Made by a program: the position numbers and the translations under genes
Virus record (IMG/VR): IMGVR_UViG_3300009702_000017
Location: 1-64,000 of that record
Length of the DNA stretch: 64,000 nucleotides
Origin: a virus
Direction: 5' to 3' (one strand)
Notes under the pieces: generated by a model
The model's input: only the letters and a program-made list of their open reading frames with translations
The model's database searches: none
What the model was told of the DNA's origin: nothing
Shown here: positions 1 to 8,158 of the stretch, piece after piece
Layout of the letters: each line of letters begins with the position of its first letter
Position numbering within the stretch: the stretch's first letter is position 1

Positions 1-498
1 CCTAAGAATGGCTCCCTTCAGATTGGCATACCTAAGAATGGCTCCCTTCAGATAGGCACCAACCAGATAGGCATAAGTCAGATCGGTATTGGCCAGATTG
101 GCATTCTTCAGATTGGCACCACCCAGATTGGCATTCTTCAGATCGGCAGCTCCCAGATTGGCATTCTTCAGATCGGCAGCTCCCAGATTGGCATTCTTCA
201 GATCGGCAGCTCCCAGATTGGCATTCTTCAGATCGGCAACTCCCAGATTGGCATACTTCAGATTGGCACCACCCAGATTGGCATTCTTCAGATTGGCACC
301 ACTCAGAATAGCGTTAGCCAGATAGGCACCCTTCAGAATGGCACCCTTCAGAATGGCCCCCTTCAGATCGGCACCTTCCAGATTGGCACCCTCAAAAGAA
401 ACCCCCCTCTTGACTCCCTCCTCGAGAGCCTTCCTGATGTTGGTAGCTGCGTGGCTGGTATAGATTTCGGTTCCGTTGATGTGGTGTATGACAATCAT
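1..498 (-). CDS. Pentapeptide-repeat protein (partial, runs off left edge)
   Basis: The minus strand is open from the ATG at 498 to the window edge. It reads [15 protein letters not shown], a leader of about 40 residues, then continuous A(N/D)LxN-type pentapeptides (for example ANLKN, ADLKN, AILKG). Such proteins fold into a right-handed beta-helix; Qnr/MfpA members mimic DNA and bind gyrase, but this job is not shown here. AAAGGAAC lies just before the ATG. The first 40 residues and the upstream bases nearly match those of the complete protein at 28313, so the two are paralogues. A motif A promoter lies about 90 bases upstream. The stop codon is outside the window. Confidence 0.85.
   Translation of the reverse strand, partial: MIVIHHINGTEIYTSHAATNIRKALEEGVKRGVSFEGANLEGADLKGAILKGAILKGAYLANAILSGANLKNANLGGANLKYANLGVADLKNANLGAADLKNANLGAADLKNANLGAADLKNANLGGANLKNANLANTDLTYAYLVGAYLKGAILRYANLKGAILR
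91..300. repeat. Seven tandem 30-bp units inside the pentapeptide gene
   Basis: Seven head-to-tail 30-base units built on CCAGATTGGCATTCTTCAGA each encode two pentapeptides. The four units at 121-240 are almost identical at the DNA level, which suggests recent unit duplication. Confidence 0.85.
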
Positions 499-587
499 TT
501 TTGTTCCTTTGGTTTTAAAAAGTGGAAACAAAATTCCTGATGGATGCGTGTTTTTCCTAGCTAACCGCAAGAATACGGGTTGTCCTA

Positions 588-607
588 CTTATACTACAGC
601 GAGAAAA
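588..607 (-). promoter_or_regulatory. Motif A promoter upstream of pentapeptide gene
   Basis: Read on the minus strand it is TTTTCTCGCTGTAGTATAAG, matching the recurrent motif A of this window. TATAAG also has a TTGAGG 17 bases upstream, so it could double as a sigma70-like promoter. It points at the pentapeptide gene starting at 498. Confidence 0.6.
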
Positions 608-668
608 GAACCTCAAAAACTTTCGCGGCCTCTACCGTATCATACTCCTGATAAGTAGTAGTCTGACA

Positions 669-935
669 TCACCAATCGTAGGGGTAAGGGACTATGGCAT
701 CACCAATAATCTCACATGCCTCATCGTCGTAAGTCCGGGTAGCCTCTTCTCGCGCCTGTGCGATACGCTCCTCACGCTCGGTAATGAAGTCGGCAAGTGC
801 GGCCACGTCGCCCTCGGGGGCCACATACCATTCCCCCGTTCCACGGTCCCTGTAGACAAGCTTGTCGTTGACGCGGAGAATGTTGTAGTTGTAGAGGGAC
901 ATCATCGCCGTCTGGATCTGAAGTCCCGTAGCCAT
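669..935 (-). CDS. Hypothetical protein, 88 aa
   Basis: This is a small acidic protein with no recognised family. It has an N-terminal segment suited to beta strands (NILRVNDKLVYRD) and a Glu/Arg-rich helical second half. The start at 935 has a clear AAGGAG eight bases upstream. After its TGA the same frame stays open and coding-like for 23 codons, to a TAG inside the motif A promoter. That stretch may be a remnant of another small gene (a separate ATG overlaps the stop as TGATG). Confidence 0.6.
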   Translation of the reverse strand: MATGLQIQTAMMSLYNYNILRVNDKLVYRDRGTGEWYVAPEGDVAALADFITEREERIAQAREEATRTYDDEACEIIGDAIVPYPYDW

Positions 936-1024
936 TGCTTTTCTCCTTAGTCGTTGTTCGTGTTCGTCATCATGGATACAATGTACTTCATTTTGAGATA
1001 GGTGTCAAGGTATTTTTACAGCCA

Positions 1025-1034
1025 CAATCTATAG
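1025..1034 (+). promoter_or_regulatory. Motif B promoter of the tail operon
   Basis: CAATCTATAG lies about 30 bases before the first tail-operon start. The same motif precedes many virion genes in this window. Confidence 0.55.
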
Positions 1035-1064
1035 AAGTGGCGAATGAACGCCAGAGGAGCAAAT

Positions 1065-1475
1065 ATGGGCAGTATGACAAATACGGTAGAGTTCACTATT
1101 ACCGAGGTGGGTGAACGTACCGGAGAAACCTTCGCAGGCACATTCACTACCAAGGTTTTCCTCAGTTTTGATGAAGAAATGACCCAAGACCGCCTTCGCC
1201 GCCAGTTCCTAGGGGAGAACGCCATTGACGCTACCCCAAGGGCGGCTGACCAAGCCATGGTCTTCTCCGAGTTAGCTGTCCGATTGGTAGATGCACCGGC
1301 ATGGTGGGAAGATAGTCGTAATGGCAGAGGGTTATTTGACGACAATGTAGTCAAGGCCGTCTACGACGCAGCAATGAAGCCAGAAGCCGACCGGCTTGCA
1401 GAGGCAGAGAAGAAGGCGAAGGAGGCAAAGGATGCGTTGCGAAAGGAAGCCAAGGAAGTAGCCGCAGCTGATTAG
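1065..1475 (+). CDS. Putative tail assembly chaperone-like protein
   Basis: This 136-residue protein has a beta-rich N-terminus (VEFTITEVGERTGETFAG) and a charged, Ala/Glu/Lys helical C-terminus. I chose the ATG at 1065 because AGAGGAGCAAAT precedes it; the ATG at 1044 has no ribosome site. Position directly before the tape measure, size and pairing with the next gene fit a tail chaperone (gpG-like), but no motif proves it. The TAG stop is followed in frame by GCG TAG TCG and a TGA that overlaps the next GTG start as GTGA, so limited readthrough is conceivable. A simple -1 frameshift into the next gene is blocked by a TGA in that frame at 1469-1471. Confidence 0.6.
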   Translation: MGSMTNTVEFTITEVGERTGETFAGTFTTKVFLSFDEEMTQDRLRRQFLGENAIDATPRAADQAMVFSELAVRLVDAPAWWEDSRNGRGLFDDNVVKAVYDAAMKPEADRLAEAEKKAKEAKDALRKEAKEVAAAD

Positions 1476-1483
1476 GCGTAGTC

Positions 1484-1957
1484 GTGACATACCTGGAGTC
1501 CATTCGATTGCTGGCCTACTGGTCAGTAACCCACCCCGACCGCGACTATCATATCCGCCGGGTACATCGGTGGTACTCCAAGACTTTCTCTACTCCTCTT
1601 CACGAGGTCTACCAGCTTCCTCTTGATGATGTTTTGCGAGTGTACTTTGAGGAACTCTACGAGAGCATGGATGATCCTCAACGGGAAGAGGAGCTTGGAG
1701 TGCTAGCCGAGAGTGAAGCAGAGAAGGTCGCACGTTTGAAGAGGGAGTCCGCAGAAGAAGCAGCGGACTACGACTTCTGGAAGCTTGCAGAGGAAGAAGC
1801 AAAGGCAGAGGAGGAAGAGGAAGAAACCGTGCGACCCCAAAAACCACGGTGGCTAGAAGACGAGGTAGTGCAACCTGACGTTCAGTTCGAATTTCAGGAT
1901 CCAACAGGATCCATGATTCCTAAGATTAGATCGTTGGGTAGCTTTGATGAAGGGTAA
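1484..1957 (+). CDS. Putative second tail assembly chaperone-like protein
   Basis: This 157-residue protein starts at GTG. Residues 1-60 are helical with many aromatics (SIRLLAYWSVTHPD). Residues 75-125 form a very acidic coiled-coil-like segment. It sits between the previous small protein and the tape measure, where phages place gpGT/gp14-like chaperones or small tail proteins. It has no strong ribosome site of its own, so translation is probably coupled to the preceding gene. The function is inferred from position only. Confidence 0.5.
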   Translation: MTYLESIRLLAYWSVTHPDRDYHIRRVHRWYSKTFSTPLHEVYQLPLDDVLRVYFEELYESMDDPQREEELGVLAESEAEKVARLKRESAEEAADYDFWKLAEEEAKAEEEEEETVRPQKPRWLEDEVVQPDVQFEFQDPTGSMIPKIRSLGSFDEG

Positions 1958-1959
1958 AG

Positions 1960-4518
1960 ATGCCATTAGGTAGTGGACCAAGTGAGAAGCAGCTACGGTT
2001 TGTGATGTACGTAGACGAGCAGTCTGTGCACAAGGCCAGACGGCTCGTCAAGGATCTCACAGATGACGTGCGCAAACTTGTTGAAACTACTCAACGAGTC
2101 AACCTTGGTGGATTTGGTGGTGTTGGTGGCGGAGGTGGCTTCCGTGGCAATACCACAGTGACCAGTGGACCCGCAGCTGCTTCTAATGCAGCGGGTACAG
2201 CAACAAACAATGCCACCGACAATCTCATACAGACTCTCACAAAGCACAAGGAGGTGTTCCGAAGCATCGCCACCGGATCCAAGGATGCGATGAAGGTTAT
2301 GGATGATGCCATGCGCTCATCCGTTCAAGACCAGAAGCAGCAGATCAGGGATCTCCAGAACTCCATCAAGTCCCTGTCACAGTCGTATAAAGACCTCGGG
2401 CAGTTCTCCAAGTCTCTCGAAGGTATTCCTGGTCAAGAAGGTGTGCAGCGTAGACTGCACCAGGACCGACAGGGAATGCTCAACCAGATTGCCGAACAGA
2501 TGGTCAGCAGGTCGAAGGGAGAGCAGAACCTTGCTACCCTCCGCTCTATTGGCATCCAGCAGATTGCTGGTCGCTCTGGCCAGAACTTCGTCAATCCAAA
2601 GCTAGGTCTCTTCCAGCGTGCGTTTGGTATGCGTCAGACAAACTTGGCGACAGGGCAGACAAGTGGTGGAGTTGGAGACTTCATGCGTAGGCGGCGCAGG
2701 TTGCCCTTTTCCTTCGGTGCGGGGGTTGTGGGTGCAACGGGGCTGTGGGCACTCCATACGGGTGTAGCCGAAGAGCTTCGTGAGCCTACCGACATCTTGC
2801 GTCAACACCAAACGCTGGCTGGATTTGGTAGCGCAGCAGTTGCTACTCGTGCGGGTGACTACACTACTGAATGGACTCTCTCACATATGGATCAAGCCGA
2901 TATGGCAGGGCTGAAGCGCATCCTAGGAGGTGGTCAGAAGTTTGCGCGATACATAAAAGCTATCGAAGCGAGTCCTGGTAATTGGGCGGCTAACCTCATG
3001 GACTTGCCAGCGCAGCAAAAGGCAGCTGCGATGAAGTACATTACGGGGTTGAAGGCAAAGCACCCTCTTACGATGCAGCGACTTCGTGAAGCTAGCCAGA
3101 CTGCCGAAGGGCGTGTAGCGGAGATGCGTGCAACTGGCCTTGGTGATAGCTATGATAAAGTCGGTAACTTCATGGGCAATGCGTCTAACAAGTTTGTGGA
3201 TAAGCTCACTACCAATGGCGCTTATACCAGAGGCCAAGTGTTAGCTGCCTTCAGACAAGAGGCGGCGGCGGGTGGCCGTGGAACAGCGCAACATCAACTC
3301 GGTGGTGCACTCTATGCTCAGGCTGGAGGATTCCACAACGCAGGCGGCTTCGCCGGTATCATGGCAATGGGTGGCCTCTCTCCTGATGAGGCATTGAATC
3401 GGATGGGGTCTATTACGGGCCCTCGAAAGAATGGTGGCGTCGATGTTGAAGCTGTCAACAAGATGGGCGACGTGATCATGCAACAGATGCTCAACGGTAC
3501 ACCCGTCACTACCGGTACTGGCATGATGGGTATGTTCGGTGGCCGTGCATGGCAGGGTGGTAACGCCGCCCAAGACATGAAGTACGCCCGATTCGCCCAG
3601 CAGGGAATGGACACAGGAACCCAATTCCTCAAGGGTGGACCAGATGCCTATCAGCATGGATTGAACCTACTACTGGCAATCAAGCATGGTAAGGGATTGG
3701 GTATTTATGCGCAGAACTATCTCGCTGGTCACCTCAACATGAACCTAATAGCACAGGCTATGTCTGGGGGTAAGTTGCCCGCCGAGATGGCGGCCAGAGG
3801 CATCACCCGTGGCATGATTAGTGGGATGGGACGAGATGTACTGAGCAGCTTCATGATGCGTCGGCTACATGATGGCGATCCACGTAACAAGCTGATGAAC
3901 ACCATCCAAAAGGATTTTGGTGGAGATGTCGTACGCTTCCTCCACTCGAAGCATGGCAAGGAGCTAAACCAAGACATCGTAAGCCTTGGTACTGCATTCC
4001 ATGACACAATGGGAATGGGAACCGAAATGGGCGACGAGAACATGATGCGGATGCTCGCCACTATAGGTGACTATAGCCATTCTCGTAAGTGGTCTCACAA
4101 GCATGGCCGTGGGTTCTATGATCCCTCAAGTGGAAGCGCCTCGGCCAGCGCTGCCAAGCAACACGCAAGAGCACAGCAAGATCTAGACGTATGGATGGAT
4201 CACTTCAAGGGCTCTGTTAAGACTATGACAACCGGCGCAGATACGGTTGCGGAAAAGCTCAATGACGTAGCCTCGGATCTCTCGATCACCGCTGGACAGC
4301 TAACAGATAGTTTGGTTGGAATCACGGCCGCATTTAAAGAAGCCAGAAGTGCATTGGAATCTGGAAAGAGCGAATCACAAAGCGAATTCCATAAGAATGT
4401 CGAAGTGCGCATCCACGCTGCAAACAGCGCAAGAGTAACGGCCAAGGCAAACGCAAAGCTTCATTCAGCTTTGGTTCCTGCGGTAAATGGAATCGATCCT
4501 TCCTCTAGGATACGGTAA
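1960..4518 (+). CDS. Tail tape measure protein
   Basis: This 852-residue protein sets tail length and is threaded inside the tail tube. It has a Gly-rich flexible stretch near residue 50, long helical Gln/Ser-rich segments, and a basic run followed by a hydrophobic segment near residues 242-265 (RRRRRLPFSFGAG, then GVVGATGLWAL). The Met/Gly/Ala-rich composition is typical of the family. It is at the usual place between chaperone-like genes and the hub. GAAGGGTAAAG precedes the ATG. The stop and the next start overlap as TAATG. Confidence 0.8.
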   Translation: MPLGSGPSEKQLRFVMYVDEQSVHKARRLVKDLTDDVRKLVETTQRVNLGGFGGVGGGGGFRGNTTVTSGPAAASNAAGTATNNATDNLIQTLTKHKEVFRSIATGSKDAMKVMDDAMRSSVQDQKQQIRDLQNSIKSLSQSYKDLGQFSKSLEGIPGQEGVQRRLHQDRQGMLNQIAEQMVSRSKGEQNLATLRSIGIQQIAGRSGQNFVNPKLGLFQRAFGMRQTNLATGQTSGGVGDFMRRRRRLPFSFGAGVVGATGLWALHTGVAEELREPTDILRQHQTLAGFGSAAVATRAGDYTTEWTLSHMDQADMAGLKRILGGGQKFARYIKAIEASPGNWAANLMDLPAQQKAAAMKYITGLKAKHPLTMQRLREASQTAEGRVAEMRATGLGDSYDKVGNFMGNASNKFVDKLTTNGAYTRGQVLAAFRQEAAAGGRGTAQHQLGGALYAQAGGFHNAGGFAGIMAMGGLSPDEALNRMGSITGPRKNGGVDVEAVNKMGDVIMQQMLNGTPVTTGTGMMGMFGGRAWQGGNAAQDMKYARFAQQGMDTGTQFLKGGPDAYQHGLNLLLAIKHGKGLGIYAQNYLAGHLNMNLIAQAMSGGKLPAEMAARGITRGMISGMGRDVLSSFMMRRLHDGDPRNKLMNTIQKDFGGDVVRFLHSKHGKELNQDIVSLGTAFHDTMGMGTEMGDENMMRMLATIGDYSHSRKWSHKHGRGFYDPSSGSASASAAKQHARAQQDLDVWMDHFKGSVKTMTTGADTVAEKLNDVASDLSITAGQLTDSLVGITAAFKEARSALESGKSESQSEFHKNVEVRIHAANSARVTAKANAKLHSALVPAVNGIDPSSRIR

Positions 4519-6512
4519 TGATTACCATCAACAGATACAAGCTCATTGAAGACTTCAAGGCGAAGGATGAGACATACATCAGTCTCGATCCCTACTTCGT
4601 CATGGCCGTCGTGCAGTTTAAGCGTAGGACCACGTTCTCTCGCAGCAAGCTTGCCAGCTTCAGCGAGAACGCTAGCGATGGCATCGAAGTGGTATCCACT
4701 CCACTCATCATCGTAAACGATGTCGTGAACTACACCATCACTCATGGGAAGTCATCCCATGTCTCTTCGATGCAAGTAAGACTGAAGCACAGTGACTTCA
4801 ACTACGCTGCCAACGTTGGTAAGGGAGACTGGGCATGGGGATGGGTAGTCAATAGCAGAGAAAAGGCACAGAACATCATAAGTCGTATTAAGAAGAATGA
4901 GCCATGCAACAACTTTGACGATGGACTGAAGTTCATGGGACGCATCCAGTCAACGTTTGAGTCGGGTATGATCAACCCGGAGAACGGTATCTCTACCGTC
5001 GAGTACACTATCCATGCGAATGGCTTCACGGAGCTAAACGCCAAGACCTTCTACGACCCTTACCTCGTTCACAAGGACATGACCATGAACGACTGGGCGG
5101 CCAGGATTGGGATCGAGGATGGCATCAACGCGCTTATTGAAAAGCCCTCGAAGGAAAAGGGCGGGGTAGCTGCTATCACAATCAACAAGGTCATCCCCAA
5201 GCTATTGAGCATCCTAGTGGGCAAGGGAATCTCCCAGCAGTTCTCCAACCTCGCGGGTGAGTCCCCACTCCAATCTGTCACTGGTCTGGAGAGTTCAAAG
5301 GAAGCTCCCTACGCCTACATCGTGCCAAAGGAAGTGGGCAAGATGATCGGCAAGACAAACCCAAGTAAGAGCAGTAACATGCTTGCGTACTCGGATCTCC
5401 TAGAGCTTAACATGGGGCTGCATCGTTACACCGAGAACACTCACGCCGCAGATAGGTATCGAATCTTCATCCCCGATGGATTGCGTGAAGAAGAGCATAA
5501 CCACAAGTTTACCCACAAGCCTTTGATGGGGCTGTTCACACCCACTATCCCAAGCTTCACAAACCAGACGGTATGGGGAATTCTCTCGCAGTTCCTCAAC
5601 CCTCATGTCAACGAGATGTACACGGCCATGAGGGTCAACAACAAGGGCAAGATCGTACCTACGTTGATGGTAAGGCAGCTACCGTTTTCCACCGAAGAGA
5701 TGCTAAATCTGTCTGAGTCATCTGGCGTTGGAGGAACGATTTCAGAAATTCGAAACCAACGAGCTAGCAGTAACATCAATACCAACGTCACCAAGAACGT
5801 ACACCTGAAGCGGCAGGGCAACAGACGCACGCCCACTACTGACTACAGCACCTCTATATTGGATCTTGGCAGTTCGCCTAACGACATCCCCCCTGTCACC
5901 CCCTATCTAGAGCTACCGAGATGGCAGCTACACAATACGATGGTAAAGTCATGGCATGTGGGAAGTAGTAATACATTGCGAATCAACTTCCTGCATGTCT
6001 ATGGGCAGTCGGTACAGGGATCGCAGCAGGATAACCCCACCAACCAGCTTGTCCGAAACCCTCCTATCAGAGACGAGATGGACATCAAGTCACAGGGCCT
6101 CTCGCCCTACATGGGAGTCGTCGCAGTCAGTCCGCTGGAGTCCATGGTGCATGGACCAAAGAAGTGGATGGAGGTAATGAGCGATTGGATGATGGGGCTT
6201 CAGAACTCCCTCACAGGCACAATCAATCTCTTGCCTATCCAGTCGCCTATCGTGCCTGGAGACAATGTGGAATGGAATGGTGTGGTGTATCACATCGAGG
6301 ACGTAACGTTCACTGGAACAATCAATCCAGAGAATGGCACCAAGAAGTTTGGGACAATGCTTCAAGTGAGCCATGGAATGCGGTCCAACTCCGATCCCAA
6401 GTATGTGGGCATGCCTACTGGCAACGAGCCCAATGAGACAATCTACGCTAACATCTACGACGACGATACAGTTGGACCTCTTCTCGGCTTGACTACCAAT
6501 GAGGATATGTAA
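4518..6512 (+). CDS. Baseplate hub / tail protein (gpD or gp27-like)
   Basis: This 664-residue protein lies between the tape measure and the spike, the usual place for the baseplate hub on which tube and spike sit. The C-terminal region has beta-rich segments of hub type (SPIVPGDNVEWNGVVYHIED, then FTGTINPENGTKKFG). The N-terminus resembles tail-hub proteins that begin with a beta-sandwich built around TFSRSKLASFSEN. The gene overlaps both neighbours by one base (TAATG). Assignment is by order and fold-like features; no catalytic motif is expected. Confidence 0.7.
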   Translation: MITINRYKLIEDFKAKDETYISLDPYFVMAVVQFKRRTTFSRSKLASFSENASDGIEVVSTPLIIVNDVVNYTITHGKSSHVSSMQVRLKHSDFNYAANVGKGDWAWGWVVNSREKAQNIISRIKKNEPCNNFDDGLKFMGRIQSTFESGMINPENGISTVEYTIHANGFTELNAKTFYDPYLVHKDMTMNDWAARIGIEDGINALIEKPSKEKGGVAAITINKVIPKLLSILVGKGISQQFSNLAGESPLQSVTGLESSKEAPYAYIVPKEVGKMIGKTNPSKSSNMLAYSDLLELNMGLHRYTENTHAADRYRIFIPDGLREEEHNHKFTHKPLMGLFTPTIPSFTNQTVWGILSQFLNPHVNEMYTAMRVNNKGKIVPTLMVRQLPFSTEEMLNLSESSGVGGTISEIRNQRASSNINTNVTKNVHLKRQGNRRTPTTDYSTSILDLGSSPNDIPPVTPYLELPRWQLHNTMVKSWHVGSSNTLRINFLHVYGQSVQGSQQDNPTNQLVRNPPIRDEMDIKSQGLSPYMGVVAVSPLESMVHGPKKWMEVMSDWMMGLQNSLTGTINLLPIQSPIVPGDNVEWNGVVYHIEDVTFTGTINPENGTKKFGTMLQVSHGMRSNSDPKYVGMPTGNEPNETIYANIYDDDTVGPLLGLTTNEDM

Positions 6513-7501
6513 TGGCTACGGTTCTTGCAGATGGGACAGTCATTCCCAGCTACCTTGACGTGGAAGACACTTCTTACGGCTCGCCAGATCCGAACTACGG
6601 CAACATTGCTTTGCGTCTCGGTGAAGTCGTCAAGGTGATCTATCCAACTGACTCTCGCAGTCGTTCTAAGAAGATTATCGAGTACGACGTTGCTACCGAT
6701 GGGGTCACGTCCACAGATGGTAGCTTGGGTGGACACATCAAGAGGTACCTCAACTGCGTTATGAACAACCCCTTCGGTGGGCTTGCAGACAAGCTGGTAT
6801 GGACAGCAAGGGCGCAACCAAGTGACAACCCCAATGACAAGGCGATTGGTATTGGGCTAGGTAGCAAGGTGATCTTGCTGTGTGTTGATGGAGAGACCAA
6901 TCGAGGCATCATTATTGGTGGTGTTAGAGATGTTCACGATACTGGCGATGTAGAGAAGGACGGGCACCATCTTCACTTCGCCTTCAACGGTCTCAACGCC
7001 ATTGTGAATGATGATGGTGAGCTTACAGCTACCTTCAATGGAAAGACAAAGGCCAACGGCAAATTGGATGACAACGCAGACAAGGACTCTTCTGGTACCT
7101 ACTTGAAGATGGACAAGACAGGCGCATTCAAAGTGGCCTCCAAGAAGGACAAAGACTTCTTCCTGTTGGATCGCAAGAACAAGCTTTTGCATCTAAAGTC
7201 ATCGGGGAAGTACCATCTAGAAGCAGCAGACGATGTTACAGTTGATGGTGACAAAACCATCTATCTGAAGGGGACGAAGGGGTTGCGTGTAGGAGCCGCC
7301 ACCGACAGCATGCTGAAGGGAACGACATACCGAAATGCTGAATCAAATTTCCACCAAAGCCTGCTCACAGACCTAACGTCTCTCACTACTCAAATTGGAA
7401 TAGCCGCAGCGGCCCTTGCCGGGTCAACTGCTCCTCTGTCCGTACCCGTTGTTGGGGGTTCGCTCGCGGCACCTTTCATCGTCACAGCTAGCAAGCGTTA
7501 G
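6512..7501 (+). CDS. Baseplate spike / central puncturing protein (gp5-VgrG-like)
   Basis: This 329-residue protein begins with an OB-fold-like region (GEVVKVIYP). The middle holds the conserved VgrG/gp5-type stretch around IGLGSKVILLCVDG. A strand-repeat C-terminus with KTIYLKGTKGLRVGAAT forms the trimeric needle. The ORF stops at TAG 7499-7501, but after a -1 shift at the AAG codon at 7493 the next frame reads a natural continuation (ASKALVQATKTLVQVAKDLG) to a TAA. That TAA overlaps the next ATG as TAATG, the junction style of this operon. The full protein was therefore probably 362 residues, ending at 7599. Confidence 0.75.
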   Translation: MATVLADGTVIPSYLDVEDTSYGSPDPNYGNIALRLGEVVKVIYPTDSRSRSKKIIEYDVATDGVTSTDGSLGGHIKRYLNCVMNNPFGGLADKLVWTARAQPSDNPNDKAIGIGLGSKVILLCVDGETNRGIIIGGVRDVHDTGDVEKDGHHLHFAFNGLNAIVNDDGELTATFNGKTKANGKLDDNADKDSSGTYLKMDKTGAFKVASKKDKDFFLLDRKNKLLHLKSSGKYHLEAADDVTVDGDKTIYLKGTKGLRVGAATDSMLKGTTYRNAESNFHQSLLTDLTSLTTQIGIAAAALAGSTAPLSVPVVGGSLAAPFIVTASKR

Positions 7502-7599
7502 TACAAGCTACCAAGACGCTTGTACAGGTGGCGAAAGACCTAGGCTCATTCGAGGCCAAGTCATCTACCTTCCTGTCGACTCTCAACAAGGCAGACTAA
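7492..7599 (+). pseudogene. Frameshifted C-terminus of the spike gene
   Basis: This stretch reads as a helical coding tail (SFEAKSSTFLSTLNKAD at its end) in the -1 frame relative to the spike ORF. It has no start codon of its own. One missing G at 7495 (AAGCG instead of AAGGCG) would join the two. No canonical slippery heptamer is visible, so a mutation or sequence error is more likely than programmed frameshifting. Confidence 0.6.
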
Positions 7600-8153
7600 T
7601 GGTTGCAACACTCACAGATCCAGCCAACGATGTCATTGAAGACGTAGACTCACAGCTTGATGATGTCTTTGCTAATGGAGTTTCGGTGAATGGTTCTACG
7701 GTCGGGCCGTTTCCAAGCTACAACGAGAGCTTTCTGACAAAGGCCAACAAGTCCCTCATTCGGGATACGTATCGACTCGCATTGGCAGGTCTGTTGAAGT
7801 CACTTGGTAAGCTACGACCAAGGTGGATTGCGCTAAACACTCTCAATGGATGGACTGTCAAAAACTACATCTTATACGAACTACCGTCTTACTCCGTGGA
7901 CGTATTCGGAAGAGTTAGGATGCGCGGCAGGATTCAAGGGACAAGTACCAATGTCCCCGTCGTTGTATTGCCATCTGGCGCTCGTCCGCAAAAAGAGCAC
8001 GCTTTCGTTGTTGCTTCCGACCCTACAGGCAGCGCAAGTGGGAGTGGGTCTGCTACCATAAAGGTGCTATCAAATGGACAGGTGGTTGTGACTCGAATGC
8101 CAAAGACACCAGACTGGATCTCACTTGATACAGTCTCATTTGATGCAATCTAG
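7599..8153 (+). CDS. Tail fibre / baseplate-associated protein with fibre-tip-like C-terminus
   Basis: This 184-residue protein starts at the ATG overlapping the spike remnant. Residues 95-184 carry the pattern common at the end of phage tail proteins: a GRVRMRGRI strand, then LPSGARPQKEH, ATIKVLSNGQVVVTR and a final DWISLDTVSFDAI. The N-terminus has a short helix (TKANKSLIRDTYRLALAGLL). It probably binds the baseplate or host surface. A motif B sequence overlaps its stop codon and serves the next gene. TAG is its terminator. Confidence 0.65.
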   Translation: MVATLTDPANDVIEDVDSQLDDVFANGVSVNGSTVGPFPSYNESFLTKANKSLIRDTYRLALAGLLKSLGKLRPRWIALNTLNGWTVKNYILYELPSYSVDVFGRVRMRGRIQGTSTNVPVVVLPSGARPQKEHAFVVASDPTGSASGSGSATIKVLSNGQVVVTRMPKTPDWISLDTVSFDAI

Positions 8154-8154
8154 A
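8146..8154 (+). promoter_or_regulatory. Motif B-like element
   Basis: CAATCTAGA is a variant of motif B a few bases before the ATG at 8159, overlapping the preceding stop codon. Confidence 0.35.
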
Positions 8155-8158
8155 ACAC

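Noticed and set aside
89-325. Plus-strand ORF of 78 aa with LAFFRSAAPR repeats
   Set aside because: It is the antisense reading of the pentapeptide repeat gene and has no independent signals.
1441-1500. Programmed -1 frameshift joining the two tail-chaperone-like genes
   Set aside because: A TGA at 1469-1471 in the second frame blocks fusion unless the shift is within four bases, and no slippery heptamer is present.
7599-8153. Global reassignment of TAG to a sense codon
   Set aside because: TAG clearly terminates this gene six bases before the next start, and also the capsid gene just before its terminator; long virion genes contain no in-frame TAG.
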